Positions 22,101 to 34,547 of a stretch of 64,000 bases of DNA are shown here, one piece after another (the stretch's first letter is position 1; each line of letters starts with the position of its first letter). Location of the stretch: positions 918,558-982,557 of the forward strand of contig VZRS01012070.1 of NCBI GenBank assembly GCA_013398055.1, in the 5' to 3' direction. Below the pieces are notes generated by a model. It saw only the letters and a list, made by a program, of their open reading frames with translations, was not told the DNA's origin and did no database searches. A program made the position numbers and the translations under genes. This DNA comes from Ifrita kowaldi. Taxonomy: Eukaryota; Chordata; Aves; Passeriformes; Cinclosomatidae.

Positions 22101-23642
22101 GTTAATTCAACACTACTCATCTATACCAGGAAAGGAGTGTGCACAGAGATAGGGTGGCTGCACACTAGGAAGTGTACAGAATGTATTTCACTGTGTGCAT
22201 GCTCTTAGCGCAAAGAATCTTCAAACATAAAAAAGTTCAGTTGTTCTTGGCACACAGTATATTCTAGATTTTACTCCAGCTGCCTCAGGCTGTGGGTATG
22301 CTTGGGGTGCCATAACCCACAGATAGTGGGGCATCCAATGTGCAACAAATTCATCGGTGAGCTCACCTTGCAGAAACCTCCCTAGCTCTGCCACCTCTGC
22401 TTTCCCATGCTGTGCCCCTATCTGCTACCACAGGCAACCTCTTCTTCTCCTAAAAGCCATTCATCTCTTGCACATGAGAGCAAAAGAAGGAACTGTGGTC
22501 CCAGATTCAGAACTGAGAAGACAGGACCAGGATGCAAGCAGCCCATTTCCTGGCAGTGGCTTCCCTGTGGCCTCCCACAGATCATTTAATCTTTTTATCT
22601 TCACTTGCCCCACCATCACAAGAAGCTTCTATTTATATTACAGAGTAAGTGTTTGCATGCAATTTAGTGTTTGCAAAGCCTTTGAAGACTGATAAATTAG
22701 GGATTGGATATATCCCATAAAAAAGCCACAATAATAATTAAACCCTCATAAGTTCACATACCTATTATAACAACACTTACACGTTTAGAATCTCCGATCC
22801 AACGTGGCAAGCGTGATGTTTGTGTCTGATTCCCCTTAAGCCACGTCAACTTCAAACAAAACAAGCTTTGACTCGGATGAGCTATTCATGTGCCGACCTA
22901 ATGCAGAGCCTTCCCTCTGCAGAACACCACTGCCTTATGGACCACTATTCCTGGGTTTTCTTTGGCTTGACATAGACCCATGTCCTCAAACGGAATTTAA
23001 GAGTGCCCATGGCTGAGCAGGCCCGCCAGGAGTGCTCACTCTGACCTGACCAATTGTCCGTGCTCTGCACAGCAGGGACAAGGAGGACTGCAAGGAAAGG
23101 AAAATGCCATTGGAATCCCGAGTGTGCTGTGATACAGGGTTCAGAGGGAACAGGAGTCTGTACCTCAGGTGAGGTGTACACGGGGAGTTCTGAGTTGTGG
23201 GGGAGTTCACAATGGTGTATTGTGGACGGCTGGTGGAAGGTTGGAGCTCCAGCACTCCCCACCCACCACGGCAATGCCTTTTGCCTCTAAGCATCAAACC
23301 TGAGTGGGCTTAAATACAGGAGGTAGAAGCCCTGGAGGAACAAAACCACCCTGGGCTTGCTCCCAAGAAAGGCAAAGGTGGCTGAGTCTCACCCATGGAG
23401 GCAGCCAGGGAGCCCCCAAAGGAACACTGAGGACCCAGACAAGCAACAAGACCTGCTGCTCCCTGTTACCCAAGACAGAAATCCACCCCCTTGGTCTACT
23501 GGGCAGTCAAAGGGAAGGTAAAGCCTGAGTAGGGTGTAACCCGGCATTTTCAAATTATCCTCCCAACTCAACTGATAAATAAATGTATTGCTTTATGGCT
23601 TATGATAGTGGGTATCTCAGGGGGAAGAGAAGAAGAGCATGT

Positions 23643-23673
23643 TTAATAGTCCCAAAATATTTGGGACTATTAA
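23643..23673. repeat. Perfect palindrome, 14-bp arms, 3-bp spacer
   Basis: The arm TTAATAGTCCCAAA at 23643-23656 is followed by ATA and then its exact reverse complement at 23660-23673. Symmetry stops abruptly at both ends. No surrounding transposon body or target-site duplication is evident. Confidence 0.9.
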
Positions 23674-24149
23674 GTAACCCACAACCCTTCCTGTGCACGG
23701 ATGCAGACAGTGAATGGAAGCTGTGGTCCATCACCCGGAGAGGGCAGCAAGGAGAACAGGGTAACAGCCAGGGAAGCCTACCCCAGGCAGCCCTTAACAG
23801 AGGAAAGAAAATACCTAGCATTTAAGCACTGCATTCATCTGTCTCCTGTTCTCTGCTGGGGGGGGTTTCTCTGTTGAGGAGCATCTCAACAGCTTCTAAC
23901 TTTGACACACAGACTGGATGATGTGTGGAAATCAGCAAGGAGGAATTGCAAACCCAGAAGAAAGCGGGTGAGCGAGGACCTAGAGCTCTTGCGCAATAAC
24001 CCAGTGGAGGGCTCTTGAAAACTGGGAACAGCATCACCGTATCTGGAGAGGTGACACACAGGCTGTCAGTCTATGGCCAAACCCCATGCTGAAGGGAGCA
24101 CTGATGCCTGGAGTGGCTACCTAGAGACAGAGGCTAGACAAAATAAGAG

Positions 24150-24520
24150 AATAATACGTAGGTATTCATTTGAAGGGCCTTCAAAGGCACACCCTGGGCA
24201 GTCAAAAGGCTACACCCAAGATGGACCCCAGGTCACAGGTTCTTCACACTTTTATAAGCTTGGTCCATTTGCATACCAGGGTTAATTCTCCAATTATAAC
24301 TTCAGTTAATGATGTAATTACCCCAAGTTTGCCCCTCCTCTTCAGAGCTTTTAGTTTACACATTTTGGGGCCGGGGACAGTCAAAGTGTCCTTGGAGAGC
24401 AAACCTAGAGAGGGTTTGTTATGTCTAACCAGCATGAGAGAACAGCAGTTAACAGGCCACACGAAACTTCAGAGTTACACACTAGGCAGCACAGCATTTG
24501 AAAAATATAAAAGTTAAAAC
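24150..24520 (+). mobile_element. Probable solo-LTR fragment of an avian endogenous retrovirus
   Basis: The segment differs in texture from its surroundings and resembles avian ERV LTRs as I remember them. It has a short TTTTATAAGC TATA-like box near 24250, an ATTTGCAT octamer-type motif near 24268, and AT-rich U3/R-like sequence followed by a GC-richer part. No gag, pol or env coding sequence is attached, so it would be a solo LTR or a fragment with no protein. Boundaries, family and orientation are uncertain. The alternative is ordinary intron. Confidence 0.4.
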
Positions 24521-27500
24521 CTAAGGCATCAGCACCACCATCTGAATTGCAGATTTTGGCTAGTACCTCTGCTTAGCTCAGCACTGTGCTCCATGAACCA
24601 AACCATTCACAGGGAATAAGCTTGGTCTTACTCTATGGTGCTGCTTAGTCTGAGAAATACATCTGACAAACAGGGCTTTTGTTCTGGCAGTAAATCAGCA
24701 GAGCACTTTTGACAACACTCCTTCAGATGCCACCCTTCCAGCAAGCACCTTCACCCTGGCATCTGCTTCTAAGCCTAGGTTTAACCTCTTATTTAGAGCA
24801 CATGAATCAATTTGTACAGCTCCTGCAGCGCTCCTTCCTGTTGGCTGCAGAGGATTGAGACTAGATGAAAAGGCAAGGGAGGGGATGCTGACTTTCATCA
24901 TCTCCTCAGCTGGGGCTGTGAGGAGAAATGAAAAACAGTATCAGTATGTGCAATCACATTCCTACTTACACTTGAGCAGTAACCCTTCCTTTCATCCCTA
25001 AAAGGGTGCCGAGATCCACTGGGAGGCTGTGATTTTGGAAATATATACATTCAGCGCTGTGGATGCAAAGAGAGGATGATGTGTAATAAAAAGGGGATGA
25101 AGGGTGGCATTTTTCCAAGGGCAAAAAGGAAAACCTTGCTGAGACCTGAGCAGTGACAGGGAGGAAATACCAGCCAGAACATCACATCTGGGGACTGCTC
25201 TAAGTTAAACACCATTCGAAAGCAGAAAACCTCTGATATCAGCAGTGTTAAGTCACATCTTCAGATTATCACAGTTTGAAATAAAAATGATTATTCATTG
25301 TGGTTAACACTCAGAGTGATACCACCACCAGTCACTGTGGCTTGCACAAGTCTGGGTGGCAAACTTCTCACCCAGGAAAGCCCTAGGAGACTGGCCATAT
25401 TTGCACCCAAAACAAGCCTTAAACAGTTTTTTGCTCCAGCCTGAAGATGTACACTGAGACACACTCTGGATGATATCCTAAAAGCCATGGGTTATCTCCC
25501 TGTGCTGCTTGAGACACACAGCCTTCTACAGCTCTACAAACACACCTCAGCACAGCGTGGTTGTCCCAGGTCAGACACTAACACCTTACAGGTCTTTACC
25601 CCAAGGCAGTGAGGAACAAGTATTTCTTGGTGCCAGGATTGGCGCCCAGTGCACCTTAAGTCTCTGCTCTGCCTTCTCACCACCTACGTGCACACACAAG
25701 CGAAAGAGGGTTCTCCTTCACCCAGAAAAACAGCAACGACCTTCAGTTGTGAGCCTCATTCCTTCTGCATTTGGTCTGCAAGCCAGCAGCAGTATTTTTA
25801 GATGGATGATGAATAGGTGTCTTGGAGCATTATGCAGTCAAATATAACATAAATGTTTGTGGATTGCAAACATGCATATAAAGGAGTTAGGAAAAACATT
25901 CAAAGGTCAAAACGCAGTATCACGGGATCTCTCCACAGCCAAAGCTCTCCCTAATGTTCCTGTCTTTTTCTATTCAGTCTACTTATTTTTTCCCATCTGA
26001 AAGGGGGAGAAATGAAAGAGAAGAACTAGAAATCTAGGAAAACCCCAAAAAGTTTCTGACAAAACCCCGAACAGATCTATTCCCCTTCTCCTCTGGGTCT
26101 GGTCTAGAAATACAGGAAACTTCAAGGAAAAAAAATGAGGAAAAAAAATGAAAAGAACCCCAAAGTCCTGTGAAATATTTTCTCTAAGACTCAACAGTGA
26201 AATACAGTCAGGCTACTATTTAAAATCCTATTATTTTTGCTGTGCTTCAGTTCTTCCCAATGTTCTCTATATAATAAGCATTTCAAATGAAATTACATTA
26301 TTTTAAAACACACTGTAGTAGGCAATTACAACTCCTGAATACTAAATTCCAATATAACACAGGCCAGATTTATTGTTGTTCCTTAACTTCCTGCCATGTT
26401 CATTATATTTTAATGAATAAGGTTTCACATTAATTTTTTAAGCCTTTTCCTTGGAATCACGCATTACTGCTGTGATTGCGGTGCAGAATTAGGTGTCTAT
26501 TTACATTCTCCTCTGAAGTCTTGGAGACGAAACCTCCCTCTGATTTTTTTTCCCCTAAGTAAGCAACATCACCTCTTCTTCCTATTTTCTGGAGGGCACC
26601 CCTGTGCCAGTGGCACTGCCTCACCTGGCCACTGCCAGCAAGGCGGTGTCCCAGAGAGGCCCAGCGCCTGCTAAGCCTGGAGATGAGAGCAGAAGCAGCA
26701 GGCAAGCACGATTTGGCAGGGCCCATGAACAGCATCCATGAGTCCAGCTGCACCTGTCTGACCAGGAGGACTCCTCAATGGTGCTGCCCTCCCCCTCTGG
26801 TCATGTCTGCCATCCCACCTTTCCCCAGTTTTCTCCTGCCTTCTGTCACAGCCAGGGAGATGGCAGCTCACCCAAAGGGTCTTTTCTAACGCACTGACAG
26901 AACACATGAAAAAACAAAGGGTGCAGATACACGAGGGCCATCACGGGTGGGGCAAGGTGAAGGGTTGCACACGATACAAGGCTTTTGTGATTCTCTTCTT
27001 CACCTAGGACAGACTGTAAAGAAATGAAGAAGACATGAGCTGAAATGCAGGTGATGGGCAGAACACAGGCCTCATTTGCAAGCTGTTGTCTTCCAGGGGA
27101 CAGATTTGATTTCCTGGTCTCAAAGCCTCCAGCAGCTCAGCAGCTGGTCACACTGCTCCGTGCAAGGATGCAGGGCAGAACTGAGAGCAGGGGAAGCCTT
27201 TCCTCTGCACAAAGACACTTGTTAATTCTAGTTATTCCACGTACTTACAATACTTTAATTATTCATGTCAATAAACTGTAGGAAATCTCATTCAATTAGA
27301 ATTGCCTTTTAAAATATTTTTTTCCTGAGATAAAATTAAATTGCTTTATTGCAAGATCAGTCTGTGCCCTTGTTTTTTGTGCTCTTTTCAAGAGAACAGA
27401 AATGAAATCTTGGCTCCTGGGATATTGCAAGCTGATGGGACAATGCAGACACATGCTTGGGGACTGCCCGTTCTGCTGGTCCACAGGCCGAGCTTCTGCC

Positions 27501-29913
27501 CTCATCATCCACTTCTGGTTGCCACCTCCTCCTCCTCCTCATGATCCTCTCCACAAGTGCTATCCTCTTAATTCCCTCCTATCCAGAGAGTCTCCCCCAT
27601 TACCTTTATACATCTCCTCAAAAGCAGGCACTTTTCCCTATCTAATCCTTCCCTCATATCTCACTTTCTCCATGGCAATGCTTGCCATATCCTCTTTCTT
27701 CTCCACAATGTCCATCCCCCTCACACCACCAGGGCAATAGTAAATCCTCCTTTGCCTTCTGCCTTCATGCCTTTATGATCCCCAGGTGTTCCCCCCACCT
27801 TCTCCCCCCTGCTCTGCATTTCTGCCCCACGCTGCGGTTCCCCACCCACCCTCCGTGGCATTGGTTTTGCCGTAACCTTTGGCTCACAGCCACTGCTGAT
27901 GCCAGAGAGACACACAAGCACTGAACAAAGAGCAAACCTACTTGTATCCCCTCACTGGTCCATTTTCCTCCCATTTCGTGATTTTTCCTCCAGACTCAGA
28001 GGTTTTTGCCCACCAACATGCTGCAACTCCCTCCACGTTTCACGGCTCGGTTTTGAACTCTGCACCGGCACTGCTCCACAGCACAGATTTCTACCCAACT
28101 GAGCATATCAAGCCTTGCAAGCTTTGCCAGCCACCACTCCTCCCACTGCTGCTTCCCTGACATGCATGTGCTTGCAGCGGCCAGGGAGGATCCCTCGAGT
28201 TGGCCACAGGGCTTTTTGGAGGGCTACCAGCCTGCTGGATGTGCCAGCCTCTCCGACAGCTGCATCCAACTCCCACTGACGTGCTCTGTTCTTCCAACTG
28301 GCCACCCTGAAGAGTGTTTTGCCTGTGTTTGCAGTCAACAGATGTACAGAAAGCAAACCCCACCAACCAAGCATTTGAGTCTAAGGTAGGACACTTAGAG
28401 GTGATAGAGTTCAAACTGCGAAATGGGATGGGGTGCTCTGCCTAAGGACTCTGGCTGTTTGGGTTGAGTACAAAGGTCCAAGAAAAATCCGGAATAAAAA
28501 ACCCACCCACCCTGAAATACTCACAAATTACTTATTTATTAAATCCCAACCATAAGAACTGTAAGAAAGAGAGCTGTATCATGCATAATTTAGTTGGCAC
28601 ACAGACAGTACTGTTGTGTGTTCTGTGCACGTGAAATAAATGAGCATAAATTACTTAATTTGAATAACACCGAACACCTGATTCCAGAGATGGAGCAACA
28701 CTTCACACTATGGCTCTTGGCTTGTTGACACTGCACCAGAGCACATTAAAATTAGCAAGCTGAAAACAGAAATTCATCTCGTGTCTTGTAGACAAACATC
28801 CATGGTGCATCCACATGGCTCATGAACAGGAGGAAACTGAGCCATGATGATATGGTGGAGCTACAGAGGAGACTCCCATTGCTACAGAAAGCGCCAAAAA
28901 ATGAACAAGAGATCCCTATACATGTTCTTTATGATGCTGGCAACACAGAATTCAGTAATAAGAACAGCAGTAAGTTGGGTAGCCTATAGCTTTATGGATT
29001 CGAGCCTGTATCTTCATGAATTTGAGTATTTTTAATTTCTCCCCAAAATTTCGTAACTGACCTCAGGAAAAGAATACTCGATGGTATTTCTCACAAACCT
29101 CAGAACAAAACCCACTTTTTTTGTCTGAATGATTCTGCTTTCCCACACATAGCTTCCTGTATCTAACTAGACCACAAACATGTGATTGGAATGCTTCTCT
29201 CTTAAGAAAAAAGAAGTTTAAATAAAGCACTTCTGGTAACTTTATCTCCATGTCACATAAAGATGCATATGGCCTTTGCATCCTACCAATTATTTATGCC
29301 AAAAGCAAAGTTTTCATATTTTGACAAATATCACAGATTCCCATACTTCTCAAAAAGTGCTTTGATTAATAGCAAATAATTTATCTTCCAGGAGTCAATT
29401 CCTCTGATGCAGGTTTGAGTTGTAGGGCTGGAGAAGGAAAGGCAGGTAAAGGACCTTCTCTAAGAGAGGCGGAAGCAGCTCTGCCTTAAACGTGTGACAA
29501 CATTTCCTTTACTTACTGCAGCCTTCAGCCTTCTGCCTGCCCATCACAAAAGACATGCCACTGAAAGGAGACAGGACACCAACACAGCAAACATTTGCAA
29601 GTCTGGCCAGGCTGAGAGGTGTTCTCAAATACAACACAGGGAAGATGAAATAAAGTATCTTTCACCTTTAAAACTGAGAGCAATGTATGCAAACAACCCA
29701 TAGGTATTGCTAAGAGTCTGCACAACCCTTCTTTCCTGCTATAGCTTCAGCTTCCCAACTAACAATGGAGCATGAACACAGCTAGATCTGCCCAACACCT
29801 CCTTCAACAATACACAGCCCCCTCACCTCTCCTCAGCAGAACCAGGCAATGCACGTAGCTTTGCTTTACCTTGAGGAAAGAAATCCAAACATTCTCAACA
29901 GCCTCGTACTTAC

Positions 29914-30063
29914 TGAGTTCAGCAATGCTCCCCACACGTGTAGCAAGTAGAGACTGCTCGATGGTCCTTAGCTCCGACTGGCTGAACATCTGCACCTCCC
30001 CGGGCTTGTTGGACCTTTGCTGGTCCTTGTGAAGGTTCAAGCTGTCCGGCAGGCAGAGAACAC
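29914..30063 (-). CDS. ABTB3: ABTB3 (BTBD11) internal exon, first of three in the window
   Basis: This 150-bp internal coding exon is read on the minus strand. The acceptor is a pyrimidine-rich tract ending in CTGTAG just above 30063, and the donor is CA|GTAAGT at 29914/29913. The exon enters in phase 1 (two bases, GT, finish a codon that would be Gly if the previous exon ends in G) and leaves in phase 1 (A of a Ser codon). The translation begins VLCLPDSLNLHKDQQR and ends SLLATRVGSIAEL. From memory of the family, this is the linker after the first histone-like segment. The paralogue ABTB2 has a similar SLLATCVGSISELS at the same place, whereas the DSLNLHKD stretch matches ABTB3. The protein carries ankyrin repeats and a BTB/POZ domain further downstream, outside this window. 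Such proteins are usually adaptors; this exon itself reveals no catalytic function. The family assignment is firm and the ABTB3 choice over ABTB2 is strong, but both rest on recalled sequence rather than a search. Confidence 0.93.
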
Positions 30064-33000
30064 CTACAGTAGATAAAAAGAAAGGAGAAGTCCGATGTAA
30101 TTTCAGCCAGTACGGTAACTTTGTTGCCACCACCACACCGATTTGGGGACATTCCAAGACACAGCCTGTGTGTGCAGAGCTCAAAGACAACCAACATCTG
30201 TAACACAAAGTCACAGATGACTCATGCAGAAGCGGCCCTTGTTAGCCCTTCTGAATATCTTCAAGCTGATTATGATGTCACCTCGGGATAAATCTTACAG
30301 AAAAACCTAGGAGGATTGCTCAAGGAGGAGTTCAAGAGGGTTCCAAGGAAGCCTCCAAGAAACTACTCCAAACCTATACAAAATTATTAGAAAATGGTAT
30401 CTAAGGGTATCTCAAAATTCCTAAAGACTGGCTTTAAAATTATATATGAGACAGACAACACATTTACAGGATTTTCCTGCAAGGGGATTTCACTGTCAAT
30501 TGCCAAAATAAGGGACAGCATCAAGATGCTCTAAGTGTCATTGATGGCTGATTGAATTCCTTTTGTAAATACAGCCCCCAGCAATTGAACTGCTTGGGCT
30601 TCAAAAGCCCATTATGCAGAAGCCCCTAGAGCAGTGAATTTTTATGGTGCAGGGCAAAAGTAAAGCTACTGACATAAAATGATTTACATACACATTCATT
30701 CGGGCACAAAAGTCACTTTCTGCCATGACACGTAAACCCTCAGGAATAGATGGAGGGCACATATTTATCCACCAAAATCACTGTCATGCTAAAAATCAGA
30801 ACTTATTTACAACAGCAAACACTGTACTACCATCCTTGGGCAACAGCTGCATTGGTCCAGCTTGGGGAGCAAGCTCTCCTCCCCTCCCAGGCTCTGCGTA
30901 CAGTCGGCTGTGGCTATGCTTTTCACAGCATCACCTTCCCAGTCTCTCTGGGACATACACAGGTGGAGAGCCACTGAAGGCAATGGAATTGTACCTCTTT
31001 ATGATGATTAAATTTCATCTTATCTCCAAATATTACCTTTGAAAAGAAGCCAAAATATGAAATGTATTTTTTCCATTAGTTTTTACTACTCCTTCCTTTA
31101 CCTACAGAGAGTAGGTTCTGCCCTTATAGGCCAAGCAGACTTTGCAAAACGCATTAAGGATGAGGTACATATTTAATGTTTTTCTTCAAGGGAAGAACTT
31201 GCTTAGTTTCCCAGCTCAGTAAATACATGACATCTAACTCTACTGACCAATAATTCTGTCAACAGACTGACAGAACTGTCAACTGCTTTGGAGCACTGCA
31301 AGACCAGGAAACGCACCTCAAAGGAGATGCTTCTCAGACATCTTGTTAGCTTCACCAAACTGCCTTGGATTCCCCTCCTCACATCCATCTCCTCCCTGCA
31401 ACCAATTCAGTCTACAAGTTATATTTGTAGCACAGACCTAAAAACATCCATCCTGGGAGGAGACACCAGACACAGGTTCAATGAGCCCATCCCAAAGTAA
31501 AAAGCAGGGGTATACACTGGGAAAACCAAGACCAAAGGTCTTGACCACCATGGCCATGAGACAGCAACCCAAGCTAGGATCATCCTCTGCACACAGGAGC
31601 GGCATCAGAACAAAATCCCCAATAGCCTGTTTGAATCCTGGAGACAGGGAAGCAGGAATAGATGTAATTCCCAGCCCTGGCTCTGGTCCCAGGCTTGTAA
31701 CAACCCCATGACCGTGTAGAAGGTCATGAGAGAGTATCACAACTGACAAGGAAGTGTCCTGGAGAGAAAGGGCAGGACACCTGACACAGCACCGGGGAGG
31801 GAAGAATTCAAAGCCGAGAGGTAAGGAATGAAAAGCAACAACATCTTATCAAACAAGCTCTTCAAATTCTCCTGCCATCACTCACTGGCTGACTCTCATA
31901 AACACTTGGTGCACTGATCAACATTTATATTCTGTGGATGTACAGAGCTCGGGAAGTACAAGACCTGCATTTAAAATGCAGGCTTGCCTGTACATTTTAG
32001 TAAGTACTCTCATTTTTTTTAGATTCTTCTTTATAATTTTAATAGATAGAAATTAAGACAAAATTGGAAGAGTCTTCCCTGCAGAAAACAGATGTAAAAA
32101 TGATCTAATATTGTAAGAGATTTCTAAAAACAAGAAACAGAGCACAAACAGCTTTATGGCATCTTTAAAAAATGAATTAGATATTTTTTCTGTGAAAACA
32201 CACCTTAAGTCTGGAGAAAAACAATACTGTTTTAAGATAACTTTACAAATAAAATTCAAATGGTTTTAAATGAAAATTATGTACGGAAGATATTTCTCCC
32301 AGTGATTTATGCAGTGGGATATAGACATTTTATTCTCTATTTTGCCTATGACTCTGCTCCCAGAGCCAGGCCTTTTCCTTACAAACAGTCCTGATGATTA
32401 ATTACTCTGGTCTTTAGCGAGGGGAGCATATTCTTAGGCTCTTGGAGAGAAAAGCACAAATGAAATGCAAAATGCGCCATTGTTAAAAAACTTAACAAAT
32501 TATAGGATGTGTCATGCCAAAGGGTTACACTTGGGTAGGAGATTAGCAAAGACACACAATAGCCAAACATCTGATTCCTGTATCAGCTTCAAAACTATAA
32601 TTGACCACAGCAAGTGACCAGTGGGGTGATGGAAGATTTGTTTGTAACTCATAATTTTGCTGGATCAAATCTGGTTTTCACAAGTATGGAGAAAAGGAAT
32701 TTTATGGCTTGGGCATGCAACTCAGCCAATCTTCCAGCTTCAACCATTCCCCCCACAAAATATTAAATTGAACAAAATGCTTTTTAGAAGAAAAACCCAC
32801 TCTCTTTTTATCAGTGTTTGATGTAAAGCTCACATTTTCTGATGAAAGGCTACAGCAGGGAAGAAGAGAGCACGCCAAATTGAAGAGGAGGGGGAAAAGA
32901 TAAACACTTTTTGATTATAAATATCTTTTTAATAGATAGAAACATCTAAAAAGCCACCATCATCTTTCACTAGTTGGCTACAGTCCAACTTCTGTATTTT

Positions 33001-33721
33001 AATTCTCTGCCAATTGGTATTATTTACTTGCCTTTTCAGCCTCACTGTGTTGAACTTGAGAAACAGGTGAGGACCTCAAGTTTCCAAAGGCCTGAAAACC
33101 AGGACTTTTCCCCCCTTCCTTTTCTGGCTGTCACCACCAATTTTGTCTGTCATTCCACACCGAAGATTTCTGTGCAGTATCTTCAGAAATGAACAGTGGT
33201 ACCTGTTTTTTCTCTCAACTGGCACTGTTAAATGTCCTTCCTTTCTGCATGGTTACTCAATCCTGTGCGCTCCTTTGCCCCTTATTTTATCCCTCTTCTT
33301 CCCTCCAATTCCCCGGAGTGGAAATTAAGCAGTCAGCTGTTGCCCGATGAATCCTGGGCCAGACTCCCTGGGTACATCCCTGTCTGCCCTGTGCCACCCA
33401 GCAGTGTGTGCAGCAGCCACACACCAACTGCTGTGAACTGCTGGAGCAAGGCAGGACAACCAAAGCACTCCAGTGTATTTGGACTTTGTCACCTCTGCTG
33501 GTGCTTCCCCCTTTCTCTGTACCCTCCTCGGGGCATGGATCTGCCTAGGATTTCATTGCATGGACATACCCAGAACGGGCCACACCCAACATTGCTCTAC
33601 TCACTCTGCTCTTGGCCTCAGAGTACCCTGCAATCCATAGGTAAGACACAGAAGAGAAATGCATCCATTCTAAAATCAGCAGGATGCCAACAAGAATCAC
33701 AGTGATAAGCTCCTAATGCCT

Positions 33722-33748
33722 CCCCCCCAAACCTCCCCCCACCAAACC
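33722..33748 (-). other. C-run cluster (G-rich on the transcribed-sense strand)
   Basis: Runs of seven and six C with shorter CC pairs give, on the minus strand, GG/GGGGGG/GG/GGGGGGG tracts. Because ABTB3 is on the minus strand, a G-quadruplex could form in its pre-mRNA. Only two tracts exceed three G, so the call is weak. Confidence 0.3.
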
Positions 33749-34525
33749 TCTAGAGAAAAAGCAACATCATAGAGAAAATCTGATGCACAATTAATACATT
33801 TCACATTTTCCTGCCTTCTGGGCTCAGCTAAAGCACAAGCCACAGCTCAGTCCCTGAGGACTTAAAAATCCCAACCCAAAGAAGTATTGCACAAAATGAC
33901 AAAGTGAAGGTGCCCAAACTTATAAAAGGACCAGCCCTCATGCAAACTCATCAAGAGACTGGGGTACCTGGCAACTCTTCCAGTTTCACTGTGCACATTC
34001 CCACCTCTTGGGCTTAGCTGATGCGCCACCCTGCACTGCAAAGCAGATTTTGGCACACAGAAACACATGCTTTCCTGCATGCTTCTTTCAGAGCTTGCCA
34101 CAGAGCTGACCAACACTGTCCTTGCAGCATGACAAGTGCGTGTGCATCACACAAATATCCCAAACTCAGCTCCCAGCAGCAGTCCCAGCAGAGCTCCTCA
34201 GTGCCTCCCCAGCAAAACAGCCTCAAGGACCTGAGAGTCAAGAGCAACTCCAACACAAGACACAGCAGCCATTGTGTGACCTCTTACAGCTTTTCAGGGC
34301 AGGAGAAATATGGGGTTTGTAGCCCAAATTTCACCTAAAACCAGAGGTATCATCTAAAAACTATATTTTTAAAATTTAAGCCTTCTCCACTGTTTCTCAA
34401 TTTAGACAGGTACCTGCACTTATATACCAGCTCTTGCCAAACACTTGATTCCTGAAGTGGTGGCACCTATGGTGCCCATACTCATACCTCACGCCCATAC
34501 CTCAACTATTGCTGAATTTTATACC

Positions 34526-34547
34526 TATATATCTATATAGATATATA
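34526..34547. repeat. 22-bp AT-rich perfect palindrome
   Basis: This is symmetric about 34536/34537 with the core ATATCTATATAGATAT and sits in a TATA-rich simple-sequence tract. It is probably a by-product of (TA)n composition. Confidence 0.75.

Larger units (their letters stand above)
16146..29913 (-). other. ABTB3: ABTB3 intron between the first and second visible exons
   Basis: This 13,768-bp intron has donor GTAAGT at 29913 and acceptor TTCCAG at 16146. It contains a 31-bp palindrome at 23643-23673, a probable LTR fragment at about 24150-24520, an AT-rich stretch at 26220-26450 and a short (CTC)n tract near 27525-27540. No additional ABTB3-like exon or other gene is recognisable on either strand. 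The longest frames (about 139 codons at 19831-20250) look like chance. Confidence 0.85.

Noticed and set aside
29881..30214. Extending the exon at 29914-30063 into the longer 136-codon open frame
   Set aside because: The consensus acceptor and donor and the phase match to the exon at 16145 define the exon. The extra residues have no family match.
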